Source of the DNA: Rhodococcoides fascians A25f
GTDB lineage: Bacteria; Actinomycetota; Actinomycetes; Mycobacteriales; Mycobacteriaceae
Length of the DNA stretch: 64,000 nucleotides
Assembly: GCF_000760935.2 (NCBI RefSeq)
Contig: NZ_CP049744.1
Coordinates: 5,425,501-5,489,500, forward strand
Reading direction: 5' to 3'
Position numbers and translations under genes: made by a program. Position 1 is the stretch's first letter. The number at the start of each line of letters is the position of its first letter. The notes beneath the pieces are model-generated. The model saw only the letters and a program-made list of their open reading frames with translations, ran no database searches and was not told the DNA's origin. Positions 27,843-36,642 of the stretch are shown piece by piece.

Positions 27843-28684
27843 GACCGTCGGGCATCCAGTTCGGCAGTGAGCCGGATCAATTCGGCGTCCCGCTCCATCG
27901 TGGCATCCATGATCGGGTTGACGATGCCGCGCAGTATCGAGATCGGAATCCAGCGACCGGGCACGGCGATTCGCGGAGCTCGCCGTCCGATACCTCGAAC
28001 AGCCACGCGGGCGAGCTTGTCGGGGGTGATCGGGCGGAGCAGCGGCGTGGGGAAGGCGCGGGCGGTCATGGCTGTCGCGACGTCGTCGCCGCCGAACGCG
28101 ACTTCGGCGATCGGCGTCGCGACCCATCCCGGATACAGCACTCCCGCCGTCGCTTTCGTGCCGGCCAGCTCCGTACGCAGAGCACGGCCGAGCTGTTCGA
28201 CCGCCGCCTTCGACGCCGCATAGGGCGCATTCGCCAGGCCGTTGAGGTACGCGTAGGTAGACGAGGTGAGTAGCACGTAGCCCCCGGACTCGACGATGTG
28301 CGGAAGGGCGGCACGCACCGTGTTCCACACGCCGATCAGGTTGACGCCGATGACCCGCTCGAACACGCCGTCCTCGATCGATCGAACGGTCGATGCTTGT
28401 GCACCGCTGGAGATTCCAGCGTTGGCCATCACGACATCGAGCTTGCCGAACGTGTCGATCGCGACGGCGACGGCCGCGTCGAGCTGCTCCCGCACGGTGA
28501 CGTCGGCGTACGCGATCGCCACGCGTTGGTTGCCCAGCTTCGCCGCCACCGACTCGAGATCGGTCGACTCCATGTCGACCAGAACGATCGAGGCACCGCG
28601 TCGATGCAGTGCGGTCGCCACGGCGGAACCGATACCGCCTGCCGCTCCGGTGATCAGCGCTACCTGTCCGGTGTGCTTGCTCAT
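27839..28684 (-). CDS. Short-chain dehydrogenase/reductase
   Basis: The 281-aa classical SDR has cofactor motif TGAAGGIG (about residues 12-19), NAG (MANAGIS), catalytic Ser in LLTSSTYAY and YxxxK in YAASKAAVE. Overlapping stop/start pairs link it to the FMO upstream and the TetR gene downstream. FMO/Baeyer-Villiger plus SDR pairs commonly oxidise an alcohol to a ketone and then to an ester or lactone; the physiological substrate is unknown. Confidence 0.88.
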   Translation of the reverse strand: MSKHTGQVALITGAAGGIGSAVATALHRRGASIVLVDMESTDLESVAAKLGNQRVAIAYADVTVREQLDAAVAVAIDTFGKLDVVMANAGISSGAQASTVRSIEDGVFERVIGVNLIGVWNTVRAALPHIVESGGYVLLTSSTYAYLNGLANAPYAASKAAVEQLGRALRTELAGTKATAGVLYPGWVATPIAEVAFGGDDVATAMTARAFPTPLLRPITPDKLARVAVRGIGRRAPRIAVPGRWIPISILRGIVNPIMDATMERDAELIRLTAELDARRS

Positions 28685-30171
28685 GCCGAAACCTCGTCCC
28701 GTGTGGTGGTCACCGTCGGTGCCATGTGAATGTGGTGCTCCTGCGGGCGGAAACGCTTGGCCCACCGGCGGAACGTGAAGCTGAATCCCGGGAACATGGC
28801 AACCACGTGTCCGGATTTGGACTGGTACCAGCTGTGGCAGCCGCCGTCCTTCCAGACGGTGCCTTCCATCTCGCGATGAATGGTGTCGGTGTAATCCTGC
28901 TCGGCGGCGGCAGTGACCTCGATGGCCGTTGCACCCGTCTGCTCTACGGCGTCGACGGCCCGCACGATGTACTCCATCTGTGCCTCGATGAGGAAGATCG
29001 CGGAAGTGTGCCCGATTCCGGTGTTCGGTCCGGTGACGACGAACAGGTTGGGGAAGCCAGGAATCGTGGTCCCGAGGTACGCGCGCGGGTACGGATCCCA
29101 GACGTCGGACAGGGCCCGGCCGTCCCGTCCGATCACCGGGTACGAGATGACGCCGTCGGTGGCGTCGTATCCCGTGGACCACACCAGCAGATCGACATCG
29201 ACGTGTTCGCCGGTGGTGGTGACGATTCCGGTTTCGGTGATCTCCGAGATGCCGTCGTTCTTGTCGTGCAGAGTGACGTTCGCCTGCCCCAGCGCGGGAT
29301 AGAGCGTGTTGGACAGCAGAACCCGCTTGCACCCGATGACGTAGTCCGGGGTGACCTTCGCACGAAGCTCGGAATCCGGGACCTGAGACTCGATGTGCTT
29401 CACCGCAGTTCGCTGCGCCACCGCCTTCAACATCGTCCGTGAGTACTTGAAGCCGAGGATGCGAGTTTCGAGACTCCAGTAGATCCCGGCGCGGACCAGC
29501 CTGCGGATCGGTTCCAGCTTCAGCAGCCTGCGCTGCAACGGCGTGAATTCGCGATCGTGACGTGGCATCACCCAGTGCGGAGTGCGCTGGAAGACGTGCA
29601 GCTGCGCCACATCGGGTTGGATCGCGGGAATCACCTGCGCCGCACTGGCACCACTGCCGACGATGGCTACTCGCTTGCCTGCGTGGTCGTATTCGGTGTG
29701 CCAGTCGTTGGTGTGGAACTGGGTGCCCTGGAACTTCTCCCGGCCGGGGAACGGCGGTATGACGGGTGTACTGAGTGGTCCCGACGCGTTGACGACGAAC
29801 TTCGCCGCGTAGTCGCCTCGCGAGGTGGAGATGGTCCAGTGGTCTCCCGCCCATTCGATCTTCCGGACGTCGGTGTCGACATGCGTTCGCGCCGGCAGAC
29901 CGTTCGATTCGAGAACGTGGTCGGTGTACCGCTCGAGCTCCTCGCGTTCGGCGAACATACGCGACCACTCGAACGGTTCGGACGCGATCGAGTACAGCGG
30001 ACTCTGCACGTCGACTGCCGCCCCCGGGTAGCGATTCTGCTTCCACGTGCCACCCAGGAAGGATCGCCTCTCCAGAATGACGAGGTCGTCGATGCCTCGA
30101 TCGAGCAATGCCTTCGCTGCGCACTGGCCACCGAAGCCACTGCCGATGATCACCACGGTGTGAATATGCAT
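28681..30171 (-). CDS. Flavin-containing monooxygenase, probable Baeyer-Villiger type
   Basis: The 496-aa flavoprotein has an FAD-binding GSGFGG (residues 11-16), ERRSFLGGTW, the Baeyer-Villiger fingerprint F-x-G-x3-H-T-x2-W in FQGTQFHTNDW, an NADPH-binding GSGASA and a second-domain TGPNTG. It likely inserts oxygen into a ketone using NADPH and O2. AGGAGGGG about 9 nt upstream selects ATG 30171. First gene of a three-gene operon whose promoter region carries a 28-bp perfect palindrome. Confidence 0.88.
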   Translation of the reverse strand: MHIHTVVIIGSGFGGQCAAKALLDRGIDDLVILERRSFLGGTWKQNRYPGAAVDVQSPLYSIASEPFEWSRMFAEREELERYTDHVLESNGLPARTHVDTDVRKIEWAGDHWTISTSRGDYAAKFVVNASGPLSTPVIPPFPGREKFQGTQFHTNDWHTEYDHAGKRVAIVGSGASAAQVIPAIQPDVAQLHVFQRTPHWVMPRHDREFTPLQRRLLKLEPIRRLVRAGIYWSLETRILGFKYSRTMLKAVAQRTAVKHIESQVPDSELRAKVTPDYVIGCKRVLLSNTLYPALGQANVTLHDKNDGISEITETGIVTTTGEHVDVDLLVWSTGYDATDGVISYPVIGRDGRALSDVWDPYPRAYLGTTIPGFPNLFVVTGPNTGIGHTSAIFLIEAQMEYIVRAVDAVEQTGATAIEVTAAAEQDYTDTIHREMEGTVWKDGGCHSWYQSKSGHVVAMFPGFSFTFRRWAKRFRPQEHHIHMAPTVTTTRDEVSA

Positions 30172-30211
30172 GCTGACGAACCCCTCCTGCACGAAACGCA
30201 ATCCGATGATG

Positions 30212-30239
30212 CGCGTCATCACTTTAAAGTGATGACGCG
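30212..30239. promoter_or_regulatory. 28-bp perfect palindrome, probable TetR operator
   Basis: The left arm CGCGTCATCACTTT (30212-30225) is followed directly by its exact reverse complement (30226-30239), centred on TTTAAA. It lies 41 bp upstream of the FMO start and 72 bp upstream of the divergent dehydratase gene. Confidence 0.75.
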
Positions 30240-30311
30240 TGATTCCGCAATGGTTTCGGCAGTCGATGTCCCCTTCGCCGGACGTCCACGTGAGAGGGCC
30301 ACAATGGGTGA

Positions 30312-31241
30312 GTGCCTCTTGCGATCACGTACGACGACGTCGTCGACGCCCAATCACGTATTGCCGGCACCGTCAGACCGGTCACGATGATCGCGGCCGA
30401 GCCCCCGAACCTGCTGTTCGCGGCCGAGTTCATGCAGCACACGGGAACCTTCAAGGCACGCGGAGCCGTCAACTTCGTCACGGCGCACCGGCAGGCGGGA
30501 ACGATGCCCGACGCGGGGATCGTGATCGCGTCGGGAGGAAACGCAGGGTTGGCCTGTGCGTGGGCGGCGACGAAGTGCCACGTGCCTGCGACCGTGTTCG
30601 TGCCCGCCACGGTGCCCGAGTTCAAGAAGGCGAAACTGATCGCCCTCGGCGCAGACGTTCGAGCCGTCGGGACCGAGTACGCGCAGGCGCTCGAGGCCTC
30701 GATGGACCACGCCGCGCACACCGGCGCTCTGGTCTCCCACGCCTACGACAACCCGCTGATCGCTGCGGGGGCCGGAACGCTCCTGCTCGACATGCTGACC
30801 GCCGACGCGTTCGACACCGTCGTGGTCTCGGTCGGTGGAGGCGGACTGTTCGCCGGCATCGCGACTGTCGCGGCGCAACGAGGTGTTCGGGTGGTGGCCG
30901 TCGAACCCGAGAAGTGTCGAGCCTTCGCAGCGGGGCTGGAGGCAGGTTTCCCTGTCGACGTACCGGTGGACTCGATTGCCGCAGATTCCCTGGGCGCGCG
31001 CCGGGTCACGCCACTCGCACTGACTGCGGCCGCGGCGTCGGACACCACCTCCGTACTCGTCGACGACGACGCCATCGTCGAAGCGCGACAACACCTGTGG
31101 GATTCGCGGCGCCTCGTCGTCGAGCATGCGGCTGCGGCTGCGGTCGCTGCGATCAGAGCGAAAAGATACGAACCGAAACCTGGCGAAAAGGTCGCAATCA
31201 TCCTCTGCGGAGCGAACTCCGATCCCTCCGACCTGGGTTGA
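30312..31241 (+). CDS. PLP-dependent serine/threonine dehydratase-like enzyme
   Basis: The 309-aa fold-type II PLP enzyme has Schiff-base Lys in GTFKARGA (about residue 48), the substrate-binding SGGNAG loop, and a phosphate-binding glycine-rich VGGGGLFAG. It is shorter than biosynthetic threonine deaminases and has no ACT regulatory domain, like catabolic dehydratases or racemases of this family. GTG start at 30312. It is divergent from the FMO operon; nothing in the context fixes the substrate. Confidence 0.83.
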   Translation: MPLAITYDDVVDAQSRIAGTVRPVTMIAAEPPNLLFAAEFMQHTGTFKARGAVNFVTAHRQAGTMPDAGIVIASGGNAGLACAWAATKCHVPATVFVPATVPEFKKAKLIALGADVRAVGTEYAQALEASMDHAAHTGALVSHAYDNPLIAAGAGTLLLDMLTADAFDTVVVSVGGGGLFAGIATVAAQRGVRVVAVEPEKCRAFAAGLEAGFPVDVPVDSIAADSLGARRVTPLALTAAAASDTTSVLVDDDAIVEARQHLWDSRRLVVEHAAAAAVAAIRAKRYEPKPGEKVAIILCGANSDPSDLG

Positions 31242-31360
31242 CACCGGCCGAGAAGCCGAGGCCGGTAAGCACCGGGCAGCACACCCTCGACGGGGAAGAA
31301 TTTGCGAATCTTCGGACCGGGGTCGAGACCGGGACGAGAACCCCCCGTAGCGTTGGACGC

Positions 31361-33070
31361 ATGTCGCGATCACCACGTAACCGGAAATCCCCCGCCGCTC
31401 CGAGAAAGCGAGCCTCTTCCGCACTCCAGGCCGGGCACCTTCGCGTGATCGCAACCGGCGGTCTCGGCGAGATCGGCCGGAACATGACCGTGTTCGAGTA
31501 CGACGGAAAACTGCTCATCGTCGACTGCGGCGTCCTGTTCCCCGAGGAGCACCAGCCCGGCGTCGACGTCATCCTCCCCGACTGGAGTTGCATCCGCGAC
31601 CGTCTCGACGACGTCGTTGCGATCGTCCTCACCCACGGACACGAGGACCACATCGGCGGCGTCCCCTACCTGCTGCGCGAGCGTGGCGACATCCCCGTCA
31701 TCTCGTCGCGGCTGACACTGCACTTCCTGGCGGCCAAATTCGACGAGTTCAAGGTCTCGACCACGCTGATCGAGGTCGAGGCAGGGCAAACGCGCCAGGA
31801 AGGCCCGTTCGAGCTCGAGTTCATTGCCGTCAACCACTCGATTCCCGACGGTCTGGCCATCGCCATTCGTACCGACGCCGGGCTGGTGCTACACACCGGC
31901 GACTTCAAGATGGACCAATTCCCGCTCGACGGTCGGATCACCGACCTCCGCAGCTTCGCACGCCTCGGTGAGGAAGGGCTCGATCTCCTCCTCGTCGACT
32001 CGACAAATGCCGAGGTTCCCGGGTTCATGGTCTCGGAACGCGATCTGGTCCCGGCCATCGAGAAGGTGTTCCGCGAAACAACGGGACGCGTGATCGTCTC
32101 GAGCTTCGCCAGTCACGTACACCGAATCCAGCAGGTACTCGACGCCGCGCATGCGCAAGGCCGCAAAGTCGCGTTCGTGGGGCGATCGATGGTGCGCAAC
32201 ATGAAGATTGCGACGGATCTGAGCTACCTCGATGTACCCGACGGGCTCGTCGTCGATCTACCGAAGCTCAACAGGCTTCCGGCGAACAAGATCACCTTGA
32301 TCTGCACCGGTTCGCAGGGCGAGCCCCTCGCGGCGCTGTCGCGGATGGCCTCGGGTGAGCATCAGATCAAGGTGGGCGACGGCGACACCGTGCTGATGGC
32401 CAGCAGCCTGATCCCCGGAAACGAGAACGCGATCTACCGCGTCATCAACGGTCTCGTCGACAAGGGTGCACGCGTGGTGCACAAGGGAAATGCGAAGGTG
32501 CACGTCTCCGGCCACGCCAGTGCAGGCGAGTTGGTCTACTGCTACAACATCCTCGAACCCGCCAATGTGCTTCCCGTACACGGTGAGTCGCGGCACCTGC
32601 GCGCCAACGCCGATCTCGCGATCAGGACCGGCGTTCCTCGCGATCGCGTGCTGATCGCCGAGAACGGCAGCGTCATCGACCTGTTCGACGGCGTCGCGCA
32701 GATCACCGGAAGCGTCCCCATCGAATTGATCTACGTCGATGGCAGTGCCGTCGGCGGGGTTACCGAGGATTCGCTGGCCGAACGTCGCCTGCTTGCGAAC
32801 GAGGGCGTCCTGACCGTCATCGCGATCGTGGATCCCGACACCGGCCTGCTGGTCGACGACGTCGACTTCATCGGACGCGGGTTCGCGCACGAGGCCAACG
32901 CTTTCGACTCGTTGGCCAAGGCGATCGGTAAGACTCTGACCCGCGAGAGCGACGTCAACGTTGCCTCGCGAGAGCACATCGAGAAGCGCATCGTCCAGGA
33001 ATCGGCCCGGTGGGCCAAGCAGACCCTGGGCCGTCAGCCCCTCATCGTCCCGGTGGTCGTCGACGGCTAG
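31361..33070 (+). CDS. rnj: Ribonuclease J
   Basis: The 569-aa metallo-beta-lactamase/beta-CASP ribonuclease has a basic N-terminal extension, metal motif LTHGHEDHIGG, a later LHTGDFKMD, beta-CASP segments (FASHVHRIQQ, TGSQGEPLAALSRM), HVSGHASAGE and HGESRHL. It has endo- and 5'-3' exonuclease activity in RNA processing and decay. The usual dapA neighbour is absent here, so it may be a relocated or second copy. Start at ATG 31361, after a GTTGGACGC leader lacking a strong Shine-Dalgarno sequence. Confidence 0.92.
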   Translation: MSRSPRNRKSPAAPRKRASSALQAGHLRVIATGGLGEIGRNMTVFEYDGKLLIVDCGVLFPEEHQPGVDVILPDWSCIRDRLDDVVAIVLTHGHEDHIGGVPYLLRERGDIPVISSRLTLHFLAAKFDEFKVSTTLIEVEAGQTRQEGPFELEFIAVNHSIPDGLAIAIRTDAGLVLHTGDFKMDQFPLDGRITDLRSFARLGEEGLDLLLVDSTNAEVPGFMVSERDLVPAIEKVFRETTGRVIVSSFASHVHRIQQVLDAAHAQGRKVAFVGRSMVRNMKIATDLSYLDVPDGLVVDLPKLNRLPANKITLICTGSQGEPLAALSRMASGEHQIKVGDGDTVLMASSLIPGNENAIYRVINGLVDKGARVVHKGNAKVHVSGHASAGELVYCYNILEPANVLPVHGESRHLRANADLAIRTGVPRDRVLIAENGSVIDLFDGVAQITGSVPIELIYVDGSAVGGVTEDSLAERRLLANEGVLTVIAIVDPDTGLLVDDVDFIGRGFAHEANAFDSLAKAIGKTLTRESDVNVASREHIEKRIVQESARWAKQTLGRQPLIVPVVVDG

Positions 33071-33257
33071 AGCACGTCTTCTCAGTGGCGAGGTGACGTG
33101 ACCACAAGAAAGCCGCGTGTAGAACGGCTCCTGCCCGGTACGCCAGTCCCCGCCCGATCCGAGCAAATTTTGCGTTCGGCCCCTGTAGATGGTTCCGGCC
33201 CCTAGAGTCGTTTGGAAAGCTCCGGTAACGATCCGGAACTTAGACCGGGGGGTCTCG

Positions 33258-34514
33258 ATGGGGAAGTACACGAAATTCGGCCGTCGGTATGCGACGGTGG
33301 TCGCTGCGGTTTCACTGGTGGTGTCGGGCGGGCAATGGTCGGCGGGTGCCGATCCACTCGGCGATTTCCAGAACCCGCCGCGCACCGCCGAATCGATCGC
33401 CGCAACACCGCTCGACGATCCGTGGGTCGTTCCGCCGCCCGGATACGAAATGGCCGCCCCCGGAACAGTTCTGCGAACCCGCAGCGTCACCGTCGGACCA
33501 CTTCTCACCCCGGTCACCACCACCCAACTGCTGGTCGCCTCGACCGACGCGAAGGACCGCCCCGCTGCCATCGTCACCAGCGTCATCGTCCCCACTGCGC
33601 CGTGGACCTCGCCCGGTCCGCGCCCTGTTGTTGCCTACAACATGGCCATCGATTCGCTCGGCGCCACGTGTGAGCCATCGTGGACCATGCAACGCGGCAT
33701 CGCTCCGGAATTGGCACCCGTGCAGCTGCTTCTGGCGAGGGGCTACGCCGTCGTCGTCACCGACCATCAGGGGCCACGCCATGCGTACGCCGTCGGACCG
33801 ATGGCGGCGCACGCCGTACTGGACGGCCTGCGCGGCGCGGTCACGACCGCCGCTGTCGGCCTCGATCCGACTGCGCCCCTGGGTCTTACGGGCTACTCGG
33901 GTGGGGCGATCGCATCGGGCTGGGCCGTGCAGGAGGCCCCGGCCTACGCCCCCGAACTGAACATTGTCGGCGCAGCGTTCGGCGGAACGCCCACCGACTT
34001 CGCGCTGCTACGTCAGTCCATGAACGGCAACTTGGCGTCGGCGGTGTTCCTCGCGGCAGCGATGGGCGTGGCGCGCGAGTACCCGGAGATGCTGTCGCTC
34101 TACAACGACGACGGGTGGCGGCTCGCACAGACGTCGAAGGACCTGTGCATCGTCGGGATTGCACCGTTCGGACTCGTTGCTCCGATCCGTATCGAGTCAC
34201 TGTCCATCACTCCCGATGCGTTCAATTCTCCACTGGCGCTCGCGGTTGCTGATCAGAATCGATTGGGAGACGGCGGAACCCCGACGGCACCGGTGTTCCT
34301 GTATCACGGACAGCAGGAGTTCTGGATTCCGAAGGAAGGTCCCGAGGCCGTGTTCGACAAGTGGTGTTCACGCGGAGCCGACGTCCGCCTCGAGGAATAT
34401 CTGGGTGAGCACAGCATCGTTGCCGGCAGCGGAGCTCCCGCTGCGTTCGCGTGGTTGGACGACCGCCTCGCGGGAATTCCGGTTCGACCCGGATGCAGTA
34501 GCTTCGGCCGCTAG
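33258..34514 (+). CDS. Secreted lipase, LIP family
   Basis: The 418-aa exported hydrolase has a signal peptide (basic MGKYTKFGRRY, then a hydrophobic VVAAVSLVVSGG stretch, with likely cleavage near SAGA-DP). The mature part has WVVPPPGYE near the start, VVTDHQGP, nucleophile elbow GYSGGA and a C-terminal His in GEHSIV, as in actinobacterial secretory lipases. GGGGGG 5 nt upstream supports ATG 33258. The 187-bp upstream gap after RNase J holds no gene I can see. Confidence 0.87.
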   Translation: MGKYTKFGRRYATVVAAVSLVVSGGQWSAGADPLGDFQNPPRTAESIAATPLDDPWVVPPPGYEMAAPGTVLRTRSVTVGPLLTPVTTTQLLVASTDAKDRPAAIVTSVIVPTAPWTSPGPRPVVAYNMAIDSLGATCEPSWTMQRGIAPELAPVQLLLARGYAVVVTDHQGPRHAYAVGPMAAHAVLDGLRGAVTTAAVGLDPTAPLGLTGYSGGAIASGWAVQEAPAYAPELNIVGAAFGGTPTDFALLRQSMNGNLASAVFLAAAMGVAREYPEMLSLYNDDGWRLAQTSKDLCIVGIAPFGLVAPIRIESLSITPDAFNSPLALAVADQNRLGDGGTPTAPVFLYHGQQEFWIPKEGPEAVFDKWCSRGADVRLEEYLGEHSIVAGSGAPAAFAWLDDRLAGIPVRPGCSSFGR

Positions 34515-34522
34515 AGCCGAAC

Positions 34523-34930
34523 CTACTCGCTCCGGGCTGCGGCTCCGCGAGTCGACAACACCTCGGTCAGCTCTTCTGCGTAGGCGAGCTGCCGCCGCAA
34601 CGTGCGGCAGCTGTCCTCGGCCTTGGTATGACAGTCACGAACGAAAGCCGCGGCCGACGACCTCGCGTCGTCGGTCGCGTTCTCGTCGCCCAGAATGTCT
34701 AGGGATTCCAGTAGCTGCTTCATCTCGGCCAACGTGAAGTCGAGGGGCTTCATCCGGCGAATGACGAGCAGGCGTTCGACGTCGGTCTCGGTGTACAACC
34801 GAAATCCACCTGCGGAGCGGGCAGAGGGCGTGACCAGGCCTACGTCGTCGTAATGACGAACGGTGCGGATGGACAGCTCGGTCTTCTGAGCTACCTGCCC
34901 GATCTGCATGTGTACGCCGTCGTCTGCCAT
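34523..34930 (-). CDS. MerR-family transcriptional regulator
   Basis: The 135-aa protein has an N-terminal winged helix (MQIGQVAQKTELSIRTVRHYDDVGLV) and a coiled-coil dimer helix. Two cysteines (RDC and DSC, near residues 99 and 107) lie in the region where metal- or thiol-sensing MerR proteins bind effectors, but the pattern does not match a subfamily I can name. GAGGAGAGG lies upstream of the ATG. It is 34 bp downstream of the SulP gene in the same operon, whose promoter has MerR architecture. Confidence 0.88.
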   Translation of the reverse strand: MADDGVHMQIGQVAQKTELSIRTVRHYDDVGLVTPSARSAGGFRLYTETDVERLLVIRRMKPLDFTLAEMKQLLESLDILGDENATDDARSSAAAFVRDCHTKAEDSCRTLRRQLAYAEELTEVLSTRGAAARSE

Positions 34931-34964
34931 GTGCCGCCTCTCCTCGCCCGAGCGTCCACCCTAG

Positions 34965-36473
34965 TCAGTGCTCGCCGCCCAGGTTTCCACTGAGACGATC
35001 GTGCCGCTCGGTCGACGGCGCGTTCAACCCGACGATCTCCACCGTCTTGCCCTTCGCCGCGTACTTGGTCGTGATGGCGTCGAGGGTCGCCACGGTCGAT
35101 GCGTCCCAGATGTGCGACTCCGACATGTCGATGACGATGTTCTTCGGATCTCCGACGTAGTCGAATTGATAGATCAGATCGTTGCTCGACGCGAAGAACA
35201 ACTCGCCCCTCACCGCGTAGACGCGGGTGTCCTCGTCGGGATGAGCCACGTCGACCACCTCGGTCAGATGGGCGACCCGTCTGGCGAACAGCACCATCGC
35301 GGTGATCACTCCGACGACGACCCCGTACGCGAGGTTGTGAGTGACGACGGTGACCGCGACGGTGGCCAGCATGACGAGGGTCTCGCTCTTGGGCATGCGG
35401 CGCAACGTCTTCGGGTTGATGCTGTGCCAGTCGAAGGTTCCGATGGACACCATGATCATCACCGCGACGAGCGCGGCCATCGGAATGAGCGCGACGATGT
35501 CGCCGAGACCGACCACCAGAATCAGTAGGAAGACACCGGCGAGGAACGTCGAGATCCGAGTGCGCGCACCGGAGACCTTGACGTTGATCATGGTCTGACC
35601 GATCATCGCGCAACCACCCATGCCGCCGGTGAACCCGGTGACAAGATTGGCCACACCCTGGCCCCAGCCCTCGCGGGTCTTGTTGGAATGCGAATCGGTG
35701 ATGTCGTCGACGAGCTTGGCCGTCATCAGCGATTCGAGCAGCCCGACGAGGGCGATGGCCAGCGCGAACGGTGCGATGATGCTCAGCGTGTCGACGGTGA
35801 ACGGCACATTCGGGATCAGGAACGACGGCAGCGAGGACGGCAGTTCACCTTCGTCGCCGACGTCGGGCACGGCCAGCGCGAAGACGAGTGTGACGCCGGT
35901 CAATATCACGATGGCGATCAGCGGTGCCGGCACGACGGTGGTGAGCTTGGGCAGGAAGAACATGATGAGCAGCCCCACGGCAACCATCGGATAGACCAAC
36001 CACGGCACCCCGATCAGGTACGGAACCTGCGAGGTGAAGATCAGGATCGCCAGCGCGTTGACGAATCCGACCATGACGCTGCGCGGGATGAACCGCATCA
36101 GTTTGGCGACGCCGAGAACGCTGAGCAGGACCTGCAGGATTCCGCCGAGGATGACCGCTGCGATGAGGTAGTCGAGGCCGTACTCCCGCGCCAACGGGGC
36201 TACGACGAGCGCAATGGCACCGGTCGCAGCGGAGATCATCGCCGGTCGTCCACCGACGATGGAGATGGTGACGGCCATGGTGAACGACGCGAACAGCCCG
36301 ACGCGCGGGTCGACACCAGCGATGATCGAGAACGAAATGGCTTCCGGAATCAACGCCAATGCCACCACCAGGCCCGCGAGGACCTCGGTCTTGAGCCGCC
36401 TCGGTGAGCGCAGCGCACCCAGCACCGAGACGTCTTCGACGGCGGTGGCAGGCACCTGGGCAGCTCGAGACAC
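34965..36473 (-). CDS. SulP-family anion transporter with STAS domain
   Basis: The 502-aa membrane protein has about 10-14 spans and a C-terminal STAS domain (about residues 395-490, with SHIWDASTVATLD). The N-terminal ALIPEAISFSIIAGVDP and central GFTGGMGGCAMIGQTMIN are SulP signatures. It transports sulfate, bicarbonate or another small anion; the substrate is not determined by sequence. GTG 36473 has GGAG 6 nt upstream. Co-transcribed with a MerR regulator. Confidence 0.9.
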   Translation of the reverse strand: MSRAAQVPATAVEDVSVLGALRSPRRLKTEVLAGLVVALALIPEAISFSIIAGVDPRVGLFASFTMAVTISIVGGRPAMISAATGAIALVVAPLAREYGLDYLIAAVILGGILQVLLSVLGVAKLMRFIPRSVMVGFVNALAILIFTSQVPYLIGVPWLVYPMVAVGLLIMFFLPKLTTVVPAPLIAIVILTGVTLVFALAVPDVGDEGELPSSLPSFLIPNVPFTVDTLSIIAPFALAIALVGLLESLMTAKLVDDITDSHSNKTREGWGQGVANLVTGFTGGMGGCAMIGQTMINVKVSGARTRISTFLAGVFLLILVVGLGDIVALIPMAALVAVMIMVSIGTFDWHSINPKTLRRMPKSETLVMLATVAVTVVTHNLAYGVVVGVITAMVLFARRVAHLTEVVDVAHPDEDTRVYAVRGELFFASSNDLIYQFDYVGDPKNIVIDMSESHIWDASTVATLDAITTKYAAKGKTVEIVGLNAPSTERHDRLSGNLGGEH

Positions 36474-36533
36474 GACAACTCCGTTCGATGGGTGCGAGGG
36501 ACTGCGACAGGTACGGCGTCCACTCCGCGGGCA

Positions 36534-36564
36534 ACTCTACTCTTACCGGAGAGAAGGTTGTCAA
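36534..36564 (-). promoter_or_regulatory. MerR-type promoter of the SulP-MerR operon
   Basis: On the minus strand TTGACA (36564-36559) and TAGAGT (36539-36534) are separated by 19 bp, longer than a normal sigma-70 spacer. The spacer contains the palindrome CTCT-CCGGTA-AGAG. This is the classical architecture activated by MerR proteins through DNA distortion. Confidence 0.65.
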
Positions 36565-36642
36565 TCGTCAGGGCACGACTGGTGAGCTAGATTCATATAC
36601 GGAGGCACAACAAACTCACTCCTCGATGCAAGGAATGAATCG

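Noticed and set aside
27839..30124. A long frame joining FMO-region sequence to the SDR
   Set aside because: The FMO is read in a different frame through 28681; the SDR starts at its own overlapping ATG at 28684.
30239..33070. A 943-codon continuous frame ahead of RNase J
   Set aside because: The first 374 codons are an off-frame reading of the PLP dehydratase gene and an intergenic stretch; RNase J homology begins at 31361.
31361..33070. Metallo-beta-lactamase antibiotic-resistance enzyme
   Set aside because: The HxHxDH motif is present, but beta-CASP and C-terminal RNase J segments and the 569-aa length identify a ribonuclease.
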